NCBI GenBank assembly: GCA_014360385.1
Contig: JACIXO010000066.1
Location: 1 to 6,945, forward strand
Length of the DNA: 6,945 nucleotides
Direction: 5' to 3'
Origin: Actinomycetota bacterium
GTDB lineage: Bacteria > Actinomycetota > Humimicrobiia > Humimicrobiales > Humimicrobiaceae
The notes under the pieces were generated by a model that searched no databases, was not told the origin of the DNA, and saw nothing but the letters and a program-made list of their open reading frames with translations. The translations under genes and the position numbers were made by a program. Below are positions 1 through 6,765 of the stretch, in pieces (positions within the stretch are counted from its first letter, which is position 1; each line of letters begins with the position of its first letter).

Positions 1-111
1 GATTTTGAAAAATACATTCCACTGATGCTTTTGGGGCAGGAATTAGGAGTGGGAAAGGGCACCAGCTTTGGGTTGGGTAGGTACAAGATTGCAAGCTTCG
101 AGATATTGTAA
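1..111 (+). CDS. cas6: Cas6 crRNA-processing endoribonuclease, C-terminal end (partial)
   Basis: The frame is open from the first base and ends at TAA 109-111, giving 36 C-terminal residues; the 5' part lies outside the window. The segment contains GVGKGTSFGLGRYKI, the glycine-rich loop and final strand typical of the last RAMP/ferredoxin-like fold of Cas6 proteins (the LLLG...GKGTxFGLGxYxI pattern of the precrRNA-processing Cas6 family). Cas6 cuts the CRISPR precursor transcript inside each repeat, leaving the 8-nt 5' tag that the Csm complex holds. Its position immediately upstream of cas10 on the same strand fits a type III-A locus. The catalytic residues of the family lie further upstream and cannot be checked here. 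The main alternative is another RAMP protein, but the closing motif and the context favour Cas6. Confidence 0.85.
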   Translation, partial: DFEKYIPLMLLGQELGVGKGTSFGLGRYKIASFEIL

Positions 112-126
112 GAAATATTGTAAGAG
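103..126 (+). repeat. 12-bp tandem duplication across the cas6 stop codon
   Basis: Two adjacent 12-bp units, ATATTGTAAGAA (103-114) and ATATTGTAAGAG (115-126), differ only in the last base. In the cas6 frame each unit reads Ile-Leu-stop, so the duplication repeats the stop codon and leaves the protein unchanged. It looks like a small replication-slippage duplication; no function is evident. Confidence 0.85.
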
Positions 127-222
127 GTGGTTTAATAACGATTGCTTCTTTATATCATAGCTGGAGGTTAATTTTGTCGCATGTTTAAAGAGCAGTGGCT
201 TTATCTTTAGCAGGACTTAAGA

Positions 223-252
223 TTGGAGTAGATTAAATACAGGAAATATAAG
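223..252 (+). promoter_or_regulatory. Candidate sigma-70-type promoter for the cas10-csm operon
   Basis: TTGGAG (223-228) and TATAAG (247-252) are separated by 18 bp. They match the TTGACA and TATAAT consensus at 4/6 and 5/6 positions. The site lies in the 223-nt spacer between cas6 and cas10 and would leave an AT-rich leader of about 75 nt before the TTG start. It would allow cas10-csm5 to be transcribed separately from cas6, although readthrough from cas6 is also possible. In AT-rich DNA such matches occur by chance, so this is a candidate only. Confidence 0.4.
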
Positions 253-334
253 ACATTCTATAAAAAGAAAAGATTAAAAACGTAAAAAATATTAAATTAT
301 TAAAGACCAATTTTTTTAAACGAGGAGTGTAACA

Positions 335-2926
335 TTGAATAGACTTGATCAAATAATTATTGGTGCACTTCTGCATGATATCGGTAAGTTTATGCAGCGT
401 GCAGGCGTGGACAACAAGTTCAAAAACAACGAGAGAGAAAAGTCAAGGGTGTGCAAGAGAAATGCCCAACACTACTATACTCATTACCATAGCTTATATA
501 CTCTGGCATTTTTTGACTTCTATGAGAAATATTTGCCTAAGCCAACGGAAAGGTTTGAAAGGCCAGAGGATAACGTGTCAAATTTTGCTTCGTGTCATCA
601 TAACCCTATGACTGACATTGGATGGATTATAGCTGAAGCTGATAGGCTTTCGAGTGGAAGCGATAGAACTCAGGAAGAAGATAGGGAGGACATGGTAGAT
701 ATACAAGGGAGATCTAAACTCAAAACAACAAGACTTGTGTCAATTTTTTCTGAGATAAATCTTACCGGGCGAGTCAAATCTAAGGATAGTTTTGTGTATT
801 CACTAAATCCTCTAAAAGAATATGACGACTCAATTTTCCCTATGAAGAAGACTGATGTCCAGGAAGACCTTACAGTTGAATATTCCAGATTATGGGATGC
901 TTTTGAGAAGGAAATCGAAAAGATTACGTCGCAAAATATTGACCTTTATATTCAGCATCTATATTATGTTCTTCAGAAATATACATGGTGTATACCAAGC
1001 TCTACAGTAGACTTTCCAGATATTTCTCTATATGATCACAGTGTAACTACAGCAGCGATTGCATCCTCTCTCTATTTATTTCACAAATATACGGGAACCC
1101 TAAAAGAGTCTTGTATACGTGATAGAACCACCAGTAAATTTCTTATGGTAAGTGGAGATTTAAGTGGTATCCAGAATTATATCTACAACATCTATGGGAG
1201 TGATAGTAGAGGTGCAAGTAAGGCATTGAGGTGTAGATCCTTGTATCTTGAGTTGCTGAATGAAGTCTGTGCAAGATATGTTGTAGATTACTGCGGACTC
1301 CACTTCGCAAACATTTTATATTCCTGTGGTGGAAAGTTCTTAATTTTTGCACCTAACTTGCCTGAGTTCATAGACAAAATAAGTGAACTTAAGAAGTTTA
1401 TTGGAAGTTGGTTTAAAAACAAATTTTCCGGTGAGCTTGCTCTAAATTTAGCTTTTGTAGAACTCTGTGGCAACCATTTTGATATCAGATACTTTCCTAT
1501 GAAATTTACTGAATTAACTCAAAAGACTGAACAAGCCAAAAATAGAAGATTTTTTGAAGTCTTGTTAAGGGAACCAAAACTATCCAACTTCATTGTGGGA
1601 TATAGTTATAGTGAGGGTGAGAAGAGTGTTTGCAAATTGTGTGGAAAATACCCTTCAGCGCCAAAATCAGAGGGATATTGTGATTTCTGCTCTTCATTCA
1701 TAAAAATTGGGGGGAGGCTTCCCCAGGTTAATACTCTAGCTTATTCAAGAAGAAAAGTAGCCACTGACTCATCTGGAGTTTATCTTAGCTTCTTTGATGA
1801 CAAATATTACATCTACTTTTACTCTGAAGAAAAGTTAAAGGACATTTCTCATTTTTTTAGTATTTATTCGCTTTTTTCGGATTTGTACTATCCTCGAAAA
1901 CCATTAGCTGCATATGTACCTAGGGACGTGGGATCAGGGATTACTCTAACATTTGAAGAAATCTCGAAATATTCTTGTGAATATGAGTTTCCTGTATTTT
2001 ATGAGGACTCTGAGAGTTTAGAAGGTGAACTCAGCAAAGGTGATGAAAACCTGTCACGTTGCGGCGAAAAAATGCTTAGTGTATTGAGAGCTGATGTTGA
2101 CAATATGGGGCTTATCTTTAGCTATGGTCTTTATGATGATAAAATCGAGAATTCAAAGCTAACTGTATCAAGATATTATGCTCTAAGTAGAATGTTCAAT
2201 CTCTTCTTTAGTGGTTTTCTAACTAATTTGATTAAGACTAATAACAGATTTAGAAACATCTATATAGTATACGCAGGTGGTGATGATCTTTTCCTTATAG
2301 GACCTTGGGATACGATTATAGAATTTGCGGTCGTATTACAAAAAAAGTTCAAAAGGTACACTTGCCTTAATGATGATATAACAATCTCGGCTGCAATAGG
2401 GCTTTTCAAGCCACATTTTCCCGTAAGACGGTTTGCTTCTATAACAAGAGACTTGTTAGAGAGAGCAAAGGAACATGAGCAGAGTGAAAGTAAAAAACCT
2501 ATAGACCAGAATGAGAGCAAAATTGTAAGCGACGGAATAAGGACCTATGGTAACAGGATAAACCTGTTTAACCATAATGTTATGTGGGATGATCTTAAGG
2601 CCCTATTGAGAGAGGGATATTTTTTGGAAAGGGAAGTAAAGAAAAATAGAAAAGACCAAAGTTCTAATGTTTCAATGGCTTTTCTTTATAGAATGCTTAA
2701 ATATCATGATATGTATGAAAAATATAAAGAAACTGGGGATGTAAATTTCTTAAGGTACAAGTATCTGTCTGTTTATGATTTAAGTAGAAATATAGTGAAT
2801 TATAGTAAAGAAAATAATGAAATTCTTAATAAGGAGGTGGTTAAGAAGTTACAAGTTCTTCTTAATGAAAAAATTGAAGAACTCACCATACCTGTCTACT
2901 GGGCTATCTATCGTTGCCGTAGGTAG
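335..2926 (+). CDS. cas10: Type III-A CRISPR-associated protein Cas10/Csm1
   Basis: This 863-residue protein is the large signature subunit of the Csm complex. The N-terminal HD nuclease domain has LLHDIGK with H14-D15, further histidines at 50 and 52, CHHN around 87-90 and ADRLSSG at 102-108; in the family it cuts single-stranded DNA at transcribed targets. The first palm domain carries SGDLSGIQNYIY (273-284). A zinc-finger quartet follows: C433, C436, C449 and C452. The second palm has RADVDNMG (585-592) and the intact cyclase motif GGDD (648-651), so ATP conversion to cyclic oligoadenylates is predicted. The C-terminus ends in a helical region with PVYWAIYR. The length is normal for Csm1. 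The TTG start is chosen because GAGGAG at 322-327 lies 7 nt upstream and the HD motif begins at the usual depth. It is the first gene of the cas10-csm5 run; csm2 follows after 160 nt. Confidence 0.98.
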   Translation: MNRLDQIIIGALLHDIGKFMQRAGVDNKFKNNEREKSRVCKRNAQHYYTHYHSLYTLAFFDFYEKYLPKPTERFERPEDNVSNFASCHHNPMTDIGWIIAEADRLSSGSDRTQEEDREDMVDIQGRSKLKTTRLVSIFSEINLTGRVKSKDSFVYSLNPLKEYDDSIFPMKKTDVQEDLTVEYSRLWDAFEKEIEKITSQNIDLYIQHLYYVLQKYTWCIPSSTVDFPDISLYDHSVTTAAIASSLYLFHKYTGTLKESCIRDRTTSKFLMVSGDLSGIQNYIYNIYGSDSRGASKALRCRSLYLELLNEVCARYVVDYCGLHFANILYSCGGKFLIFAPNLPEFIDKISELKKFIGSWFKNKFSGELALNLAFVELCGNHFDIRYFPMKFTELTQKTEQAKNRRFFEVLLREPKLSNFIVGYSYSEGEKSVCKLCGKYPSAPKSEGYCDFCSSFIKIGGRLPQVNTLAYSRRKVATDSSGVYLSFFDDKYYIYFYSEEKLKDISHFFSIYSLFSDLYYPRKPLAAYVPRDVGSGITLTFEEISKYSCEYEFPVFYEDSESLEGELSKGDENLSRCGEKMLSVLRADVDNMGLIFSYGLYDDKIENSKLTVSRYYALSRMFNLFFSGFLTNLIKTNNRFRNIYIVYAGGDDLFLIGPWDTIIEFAVVLQKKFKRYTCLNDDITISAAIGLFKPHFPVRRFASITRDLLERAKEHEQSESKKPIDQNESKIVSDGIRTYGNRINLFNHNVMWDDLKALLREGYFLEREVKKNRKDQSSNVSMAFLYRMLKYHDMYEKYKETGDVNFLRYKYLSVYDLSRNIVNYSKENNEILNKEVVKKLQVLLNEKIEELTIPVYWAIYRCRR

Positions 2927-2986
2927 AATATCCATAGAGGTAAAATATAAACATGAATGTGCTAAGGTGAGGGGCATAATGATATT

Positions 2987-3015
2987 TTGCAATACAAAGA
3001 GTGAAGATTTATTTT
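2987..3015 (+). promoter_or_regulatory. Weak candidate promoter in the cas10-csm2 gap
   Basis: TTGCAA (2987-2992) and TATTTT (3010-3015) are 17 bp apart and each matches the sigma-70 consensus at 4/6 positions. The 160-nt gap between cas10 and csm2 is otherwise AT-rich with no convincing ORF. An internal start here could raise the level of the multi-copy subunits Csm2 and Csm3 relative to Cas10. The match is weak and could be chance. Confidence 0.2.
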
Positions 3016-3086
3016 TTCTACAGATGAACACGAATTTTATAGTAATAAACTATTATGTCAAGAATATTTATCTTGGAGGAGTTTAA

Positions 3087-3512
3087 ATGGGAAGTTATTA
3101 TCACACAGATGATGGAAAAATTAAAGAAGAGCTTTTGGATAAAAAAGCTGAGGAAGTAGCAAAAAAAATTTTTATTGGTGGGAGACGAGATACTGAAAGC
3201 ACTAGAACACAGATAAGAAAATTTTACAACGAAGTTAAATATTATGAGAAAAAAATTAGAAAATCTTCAGATGAAGATAGCACCTTTAAAGAGATTTTTC
3301 CTCTGATGAAGATGCTAAAAGCAAAGGTTGCTTATACTCTTGGAAGAACAGAGGTAAAAATTTCACAGGCATTCTATGATGAGTTTGTCAGACCCTGTAT
3401 TGACAGAATTGAAGATAGGGAAGATTTTTATGCTTTTGTGCGTTATTTTGAGGCAGTAATAGGATATGGTTACTACTATAGTAAGGGGAAAAAAGAAGAA
3501 AATCTGAAGTGA
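3087..3512 (+). CDS. csm2: Type III-A CRISPR-associated protein Csm2 (small subunit)
   Basis: This 141-residue, highly charged, mostly helical protein is the size expected of Csm2. The family signature around RTQIRKFYNEV (40-50) and the closing FEAVIGYGYYY block (121-131) are both present. Csm2 is the 'small subunit' (Cas11-like): several copies form the inner filament of the Csm complex alongside Csm3 and line the crRNA-target duplex. It has no catalytic site. The ATG is preceded by GGAGGA (3075-3080) at 6 nt, which supports this start. It lies between cas10 and csm3, the standard place in type III-A operons, but is separated from each by about 160 nt. Membership rests on size, signature and position; Csm2 sequences are otherwise poorly conserved. 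Confidence 0.93.
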   Translation: MGSYYHTDDGKIKEELLDKKAEEVAKKIFIGGRRDTESTRTQIRKFYNEVKYYEKKIRKSSDEDSTFKEIFPLMKMLKAKVAYTLGRTEVKISQAFYDEFVRPCIDRIEDREDFYAFVRYFEAVIGYGYYYSKGKKEENLK

Positions 3513-3658
3513 GGAATTCCCTTGAGACACCGTTAAGGTTACCCCAGTGAATAGTATCAGTAAAGGGTAGTTACTAGCCATAACATATTGTTGTTTTTCT
3601 ACTCTTTAACTAGATACAGAAAAGTTACGTAGAAAGTATTGGATATGATGTCAAACTT

Positions 3659-3667
3659 AAGGAGGTG
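3659..3667 (+). promoter_or_regulatory. Consensus ribosome binding site that fixes the csm3 start
   Basis: AAGGAGGTG is a near-complete match to the 3' end of 16S rRNA. Its GGAGG core lies 6 nt before the ATG at 3672. The frame is also open from a TTG at 3639, but that start has no such signal, and the conserved Csm3 N-terminus (strand, then TGLHIGG) begins directly after the 3672 ATG. Confidence 0.9.
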
Positions 3668-3671
3668 TTTA

Positions 3672-4382
3672 ATGAACATAAAGAAAATAGTTTTCGTAAA
3701 GGGCCAGATTAAAGCGCTTACAGGTCTTCATATTGGAGGTTCAAGTGATATTATTGAGATAGGGGGTAATGACAACCCTGTTATTAAAAATCCAGTTACC
3801 GGGGATCCCTATATACCTGCATCATCTCTAAAAGGAAAGATGAGGATGTTATTAGAGTGGAGACTTGGAAAGATTGGTAACGATGGGAAAATTCATGTAT
3901 GTATAGAAAAGGATTGTCCCATATGCAGGATTTTTGGAGTACCTTCTAATAAAAATGTAGGTATAGGTCCTTCAAGATTAATAGTAAGAGATGCTGAACT
4001 GAATCCGGAATGGAAGAAAAAAGCTGAGCTAAAAGAAACATTACTGACAGAGGATAAGTATGAAAATTGGGTAAATAGACTAACTGCTAAAGCCGATCCA
4101 CGACAGGTTGAAAGAGTTGTACCAGGAGCACTGTTCGATTTTGAGCTTGTGTACAAAGTGTTTGATATGGGGGATGGGGGAAAATTAGATGAGGATTATT
4201 TTAAATATGTGTTGGAAGCACTGAAACTGGTAGAAGTAGATTATTTGGGTGGGTTAGGTAGCAGAGGAAGTGGTAAAGTAAGATTTATCAATCTTAAAAA
4301 GTCTCTTTATGGTGAAGGAGGGTACACCGAGATTACATTACCAAATTTAGCCCAAATCATTATAAACAGTGGCACTAATTAA
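3672..4382 (+). CDS. csm3: Type III-A RAMP protein Csm3 (crRNA backbone, target RNase)
   Basis: This 236-residue RAMP (Cas7-like) protein is of normal Csm3 length. In order it has TGLHIGG (17-23), a loop with GNDNPVIKNP in which D34 aligns with the catalytic Asp of characterised Csm3 proteins (D33 in Streptococcus thermophilus), the conserved PASSLKGKMR (49-58), a probable zinc site with C77, C82 and C85 (CPICRIFG at 82-89), ERVVPGALFDFELVY (147-161), and the glycine-rich loop GGLGSRGSGKVRF (193-205). Several copies wrap the crRNA and cut the bound target RNA at 6-nt intervals. With D34 present, RNase activity is predicted. The gene follows csm2 after 159 nt and precedes csm4 by 206 nt. The start is set by the consensus ribosome binding site at 3659-3667. 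Confidence 0.97.
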   Translation: MNIKKIVFVKGQIKALTGLHIGGSSDIIEIGGNDNPVIKNPVTGDPYIPASSLKGKMRMLLEWRLGKIGNDGKIHVCIEKDCPICRIFGVPSNKNVGIGPSRLIVRDAELNPEWKKKAELKETLLTEDKYENWVNRLTAKADPRQVERVVPGALFDFELVYKVFDMGDGGKLDEDYFKYVLEALKLVEVDYLGGLGSRGSGKVRFINLKKSLYGEGGYTEITLPNLAQIIINSGTN

Positions 4383-4430
4383 TAGCTAATAAGTAATAAA
4401 TAACTGTAGTAAAATAGCTTCTTATTCTTA

Positions 4431-4452
4431 TATAAAAGTATTATAAAAGTAT
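4431..4452 (+). repeat. Perfect 11-bp tandem repeat in the csm3-csm4 gap
   Basis: TATAAAAGTAT occurs twice without interruption, at 4431-4441 and 4442-4452. It lies in the AT-rich 206-nt gap (4383-4588), which has no ORF of useful size on either strand. An 11-bp period is close to one helical turn, so a double protein-binding site is conceivable, but simple slippage duplication explains it equally well. Confidence 0.85.
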
Positions 4453-4534
4453 TTTGTTTTAATGTGTGGAAGATAAATTGATACATTTGTATAGCATTAG
4501 TACAACATTAATGTCATAAGTTGCCTTTATTGTT

Positions 4535-4580
4535 CCTCCTTTGATATTTCTGGTGACTTAGTAAATTACTTGACTAGGAG
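4535..4580 (+). promoter_or_regulatory. Possible ribosome-binding-site masking segment before csm4
   Basis: CCTCCTTT (4535-4542) resembles an anti-Shine-Dalgarno sequence. Its CTCCT can pair with AGGAG (4576-4580), the csm4 ribosome binding site, which lies 8 nt before the ATG at 4589. The intervening stretch includes a short inverted repeat, AGTAA-A-TTACT. Only 5 bp would pair across a 35-nt loop, so the hairpin would be weak and may be chance. Confidence 0.2.
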
Positions 4581-4588
4581 AATATATA

Positions 4589-5583
4589 ATGAATGATTAC
4601 AGATTAAGATTAAAGTTGTTATCCCCAATGTCAACTAACTTATGGTCTGATGTTCTTTTTGGACACATCTGCTGGGCGCTAAGATTTCTAAAAGGTAAAA
4701 AATTTCTGGAGGAAGAATTCTTACCACAGTTTGATAACCATCCACCATTTCTTATTTCTGATGGCTTTGTTTCGGATACTATAGTAAAACCAATTCTTCC
4801 TCAAATGAATGATGAAGAACTTAAAAAATTAATTTTTAAATTAAAAAGAAGAATTACCTTTTGGGATTATCAAAGATTAAAGGACTTAGAAAAAAGGTAA
4901 AGTCAATACCCATTGAAATTTTCTTTTCCCTTCAAAATGAGTGTAATGAAGCTAAGTTGATCGAGCTTCTTTTAAAAAAAGGCTATGAGCCTGATTACTC
5001 AAATGGTAAAAGCATTGAGGTTACTCACAATACTATTAATAGGATTAAAAGCTCAGTATTAGATGAAGGTGGGTTGTTTACTACTACCTTAATGTTTTAC
5101 AAACCAGGTACTACTTTTGATATATATGTTAAAGTTTTTAATGAAAGCTACCTTCAATATCTACAGGACTCTTTTGAGTATATTTGTAAAACTGGTTTTG
5201 GGAAGGACAAGTCTATTGGCAAGGGATGGTTTGAAATTGCATCTCCACTAGAAAAGTTTAATGGTTTTGGTTTTTCACAGGGAGAGTGGGTTGTAAGCCT
5301 TTCATCATTTGCCCTTAATATTGAAGTAGAGAACATATACTACAATCTAAAAACAAAGTTCGGAAGGGTTTATATGAAATTAGATGATACAAATAGTTCA
5401 GATTTTACTCCATTTAAAAAGCCAGTTATTATGCTTGAATCAGGGTCAATAGTAAAGCCAAAAGTTGAACATAATAAAAAAGAAATACTTCTTGGGGGCA
5501 TGTTATCTGGCATACACAAAGATTCTAGAGTAAAGCATTACTGTTATGGCTTTCCAGTTAGAATAAACTTAAAAGAGGGATAA
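4589..5583 (+). pseudogene. csm4: Csm4 RAMP protein, split by a -1 frame change
   Basis: Csm4 is the Cas5-like subunit that holds the crRNA 5' tag and binds Cas10. The first frame (4589-4900, 103 residues) has its N-terminal hallmarks: YRLRLKLLSP, SDVLFGHICWALRFL (20-34), PPFLISDGF (52-60) and KPILP (67-71). It ends at TAA 4898-4900. The rest, including the family's glycine-rich loop GFGKDKSIGKGWF and a C-terminus ending in PVRINL, is in the -1 frame, which is open from 4840 to 5583. Joining the frames at the A6 run 4890-4895 gives a 331-residue protein of plausible Csm4 length, with the loop near residues 203-215. The start has AGGAG (4576-4580) 8 nt upstream. The neighbours are intact. The break may be a real mutation, a one-base homopolymer sequencing error, or recoding. 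Independent translation of the second part is less likely, because its only early start is a TTG at 4861 without a clear ribosome binding site. Confidence 0.93.
4889..4900 (+). other. Probable frame-change point in csm4 (A6 run next to the stop)
   Basis: The zero frame reads GAA AAA AGG TAA. Slipping back one base after AAA gives GAA AAA AAG GTA AAG, that is E-K-K-V-K, and continues into the csm4 C-terminal frame. One extra A (A7 instead of A6) would also restore the gene. Both frames are open between 4840 and 4900, so the change could lie anywhere in that range; the A6 run is the simplest place. The heptamer AAAAAAG is present but is not phased as the classical A AAA AAG site. A partial ribosome-binding-like AAAGGA (4879-4884) lies just upstream, and a weak 5-bp AT-rich hairpin (4913-4935) just downstream. 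Confidence 0.6.
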
Positions 5584-5587
5584 GACA

Positions 5588-6682
5588 ATGAAAATATACC
5601 AAATCAATATCAAATTCATATCACCAGTCCATATTGGATGTGGGATAAAGTTAGACCCTATATCTTATGTAGTGAAAGATCATTACTTTTATAGAATTAA
5701 TCTTGAGAAATTTGTAAGTAGTCTTGATTCTAGTTTAAGAGAAAAACTTGTTTCCATAATAGACGCTAATAATTTATTGAAGTTACGGAAGTTTATTGCA
5801 GAGTTTTCGAATATAACTCAGTATTCTATATATAAGGTTAAAGCTACAAAGAACTTCGAATATTGTTATTTTCAAAAACTAAATGATTTAAGAAATCAGC
5901 TATTTGTTGATTCATTTATAAGGAGTGCTGAAGGGATTGCTTACTTGCCTGGGAGCTCGATAAAGGGCTCGATAAGAACTGCAGTGCTAAACTACTTTCT
6001 TAACAGAGATTTCTTAAGCAAAAATGTTAAGGTGGAAGATTCTCTAAAAAGAAGGATTGGAGATAGAAGGATATCAAAAGATGATCTGGCTAAAGAAACA
6101 GAAGCTGAAATCTTACGATTCCGAATAAAAAATTTTGGATCAGACCCACTAAGGGCTTTGAGAATTTCTGACGCTTTCATTAGAGATAACCGATATCTAC
6201 TTGTAGCTCAAATTATTAATAGAAGATTTAATAATAAAGAGGGTAGACAAAAGTTTTGGCAACAGTTTTGTGAATTAACTTCCTGCACAGTTATTGATGA
6301 AGGGAATAATAAAGTAAATGATATAATATCGTCCTTAACAATAGATGACGACCTTATCAAGAAGGCTGATTTCAAAACAAAACTATCAATGTCTATTATT
6401 GCCAATGCGTGCAACTATTTCTATAAGAAAATTGCTAACTATGAAAGAGAGAGATTTTATATAAAAAGTACTGATTCTAGACTTGATAAGCTTTTTTCAG
6501 AGATAAATAATACTTCTGAGAATGAGTTTATCTTGAGGATGGGAAGATTCTCTCATTTTGAGAGTTTGACCTTGGAAGATTTTGAGTCTCTAAAGAGACG
6601 AGGGTTTGGAAAGTCTAGGAACATGGCAGAAGGTGTTTTACCGCTGGGGTGGACTAAGGTAGTGTATAAGGAGGTTGGTTGA
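5588..6682 (+). CDS. csm5: Type III-A RAMP protein Csm5
   Basis: This 364-residue Cas7-like RAMP protein is of normal Csm5 length. It opens with the family pattern ISPVHIGCGIKLDPISYVV (11-29), followed by YRINLEKF (35-42). It has AYLPGSSIKGSIRTAVL (118-134), the RAMP loop that contacts RNA. Near the end is a glycine-rich segment RRGFGKSR (337-344) and the characteristic PLGWTKV (352-358). Csm5 caps the 3' end of the crRNA in the Csm complex and in other species helps recruit host nucleases for 3' trimming. The ATG lies 4 nt after the csm4 stop, with GAGGGA (5575-5580) 7 nt upstream inside the csm4 coding end, so translation is probably coupled to csm4. No damage is visible. Csm3 is ruled out by length and by the C-terminal motif. 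Confidence 0.96.
   Translation: MKIYQINIKFISPVHIGCGIKLDPISYVVKDHYFYRINLEKFVSSLDSSLREKLVSIIDANNLLKLRKFIAEFSNITQYSIYKVKATKNFEYCYFQKLNDLRNQLFVDSFIRSAEGIAYLPGSSIKGSIRTAVLNYFLNRDFLSKNVKVEDSLKRRIGDRRISKDDLAKETEAEILRFRIKNFGSDPLRALRISDAFIRDNRYLLVAQIINRRFNNKEGRQKFWQQFCELTSCTVIDEGNNKVNDIISSLTIDDDLIKKADFKTKLSMSIIANACNYFYKKIANYERERFYIKSTDSRLDKLFSEINNTSENEFILRMGRFSHFESLTLEDFESLKRRGFGKSRNMAEGVLPLGWTKVVYKEVG
6668..6675 (+). promoter_or_regulatory. Consensus ribosome binding site over the csm5 3' end
   Basis: AAGGAGGT lies in the last codons of csm5 (Lys-Glu-Val). It is followed by a TTG (6679-6681) that overlaps the csm5 stop TGA (6680-6682), the arrangement seen when a downstream gene is translationally coupled. 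The only ORF it could serve is 22 codons long. It may be a coding coincidence. Confidence 0.35.
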
Positions 6683-6747
6683 GTCTGAGCATTTCTATAG
6701 TTATGTGCTCTTTGAAAAGGGAATATAGACCTGTTAAAAGGGGTTAA
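6679..6747 (+). CDS. Very short ORF coupled to csm5 (possible remnant)
   Basis: A TTG start at 6679 overlaps the csm5 stop and opens a 22-codon frame ending at TAA 6745-6747. The peptide begins MSLSISIVMCSLK and ends in a basic stretch. It has a hydrophobic start but no family motif I recognise. The strong ribosome binding site at 6668-6675 is its only real support, and its spacing is short (4 nt). It could be the stump of a lost fifth csm gene or simply chance. Function unknown. Confidence 0.15.
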   Translation: MSLSISIVMCSLKREYRPVKRG

Positions 6748-6765
6748 GATTGATTTAGAATCCCT
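6739..6765 (+). terminator. Weak stem-loop after csm5, possible terminator
   Basis: AGGGGTT (6739-6745) can pair with AATCCCT (6759-6765), giving seven pairs including one G-U across a 13-nt loop. It lies 57 nt after the csm5 stop, a suitable place for operon termination. It is not followed by a run of T (the next bases are GATGGTTT), so it does not meet the usual rule for an intrinsic terminator. Confidence 0.2.

Noticed and set aside
142..210. Tiny ORFs (9 codons or fewer) in the cas6-cas10 spacer, some near ribosome-binding-like sequences
   Set aside because: They are too short, start on TTG or lie 13 nt from the GGAGG, and show no leader-peptide features such as codon runs or attenuator hairpins.
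1143..2520. Minus-strand frames of 61-86 codons opposite cas10
   Set aside because: They lie wholly within the conserved cas10 coding region and show no motif or ribosome binding support; they are shadows of the real gene.
2831..2840. Strong ribosome-binding-like AAGGAGGTGG inside cas10
   Set aside because: No start codon follows at a useful distance; it encodes part of the normal Cas10 C-terminal helix.
2817..3086. 89-codon frame overlapping the cas10 3' end and the cas10-csm2 gap
   Set aside because: It starts inside the conserved cas10 coding sequence in another frame, shows no domain and has no ribosome binding site at its start.
3639..3671. Upstream TTG start that would lengthen Csm3 by 11 residues
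   Set aside because: The ATG at 3672 has the consensus ribosome binding site and matches the conserved N-terminus; the extension would be encoded by the ribosome binding region itself.
4889..4897. Classical A AAA AAG programmed -1 slippery heptamer in csm4
   Set aside because: The heptamer AAAAAAG is present, but the zero-frame codons are GAA AAA AGG, so it is not in the phase required for standard tandem slippage; only a looser slip is possible.
6687..6710. GAGCA/TGCTC hairpin just after csm5 as a terminator
   Set aside because: It has only five pairs across a 14-nt loop and is followed by TTTGAAAA, not a T run.
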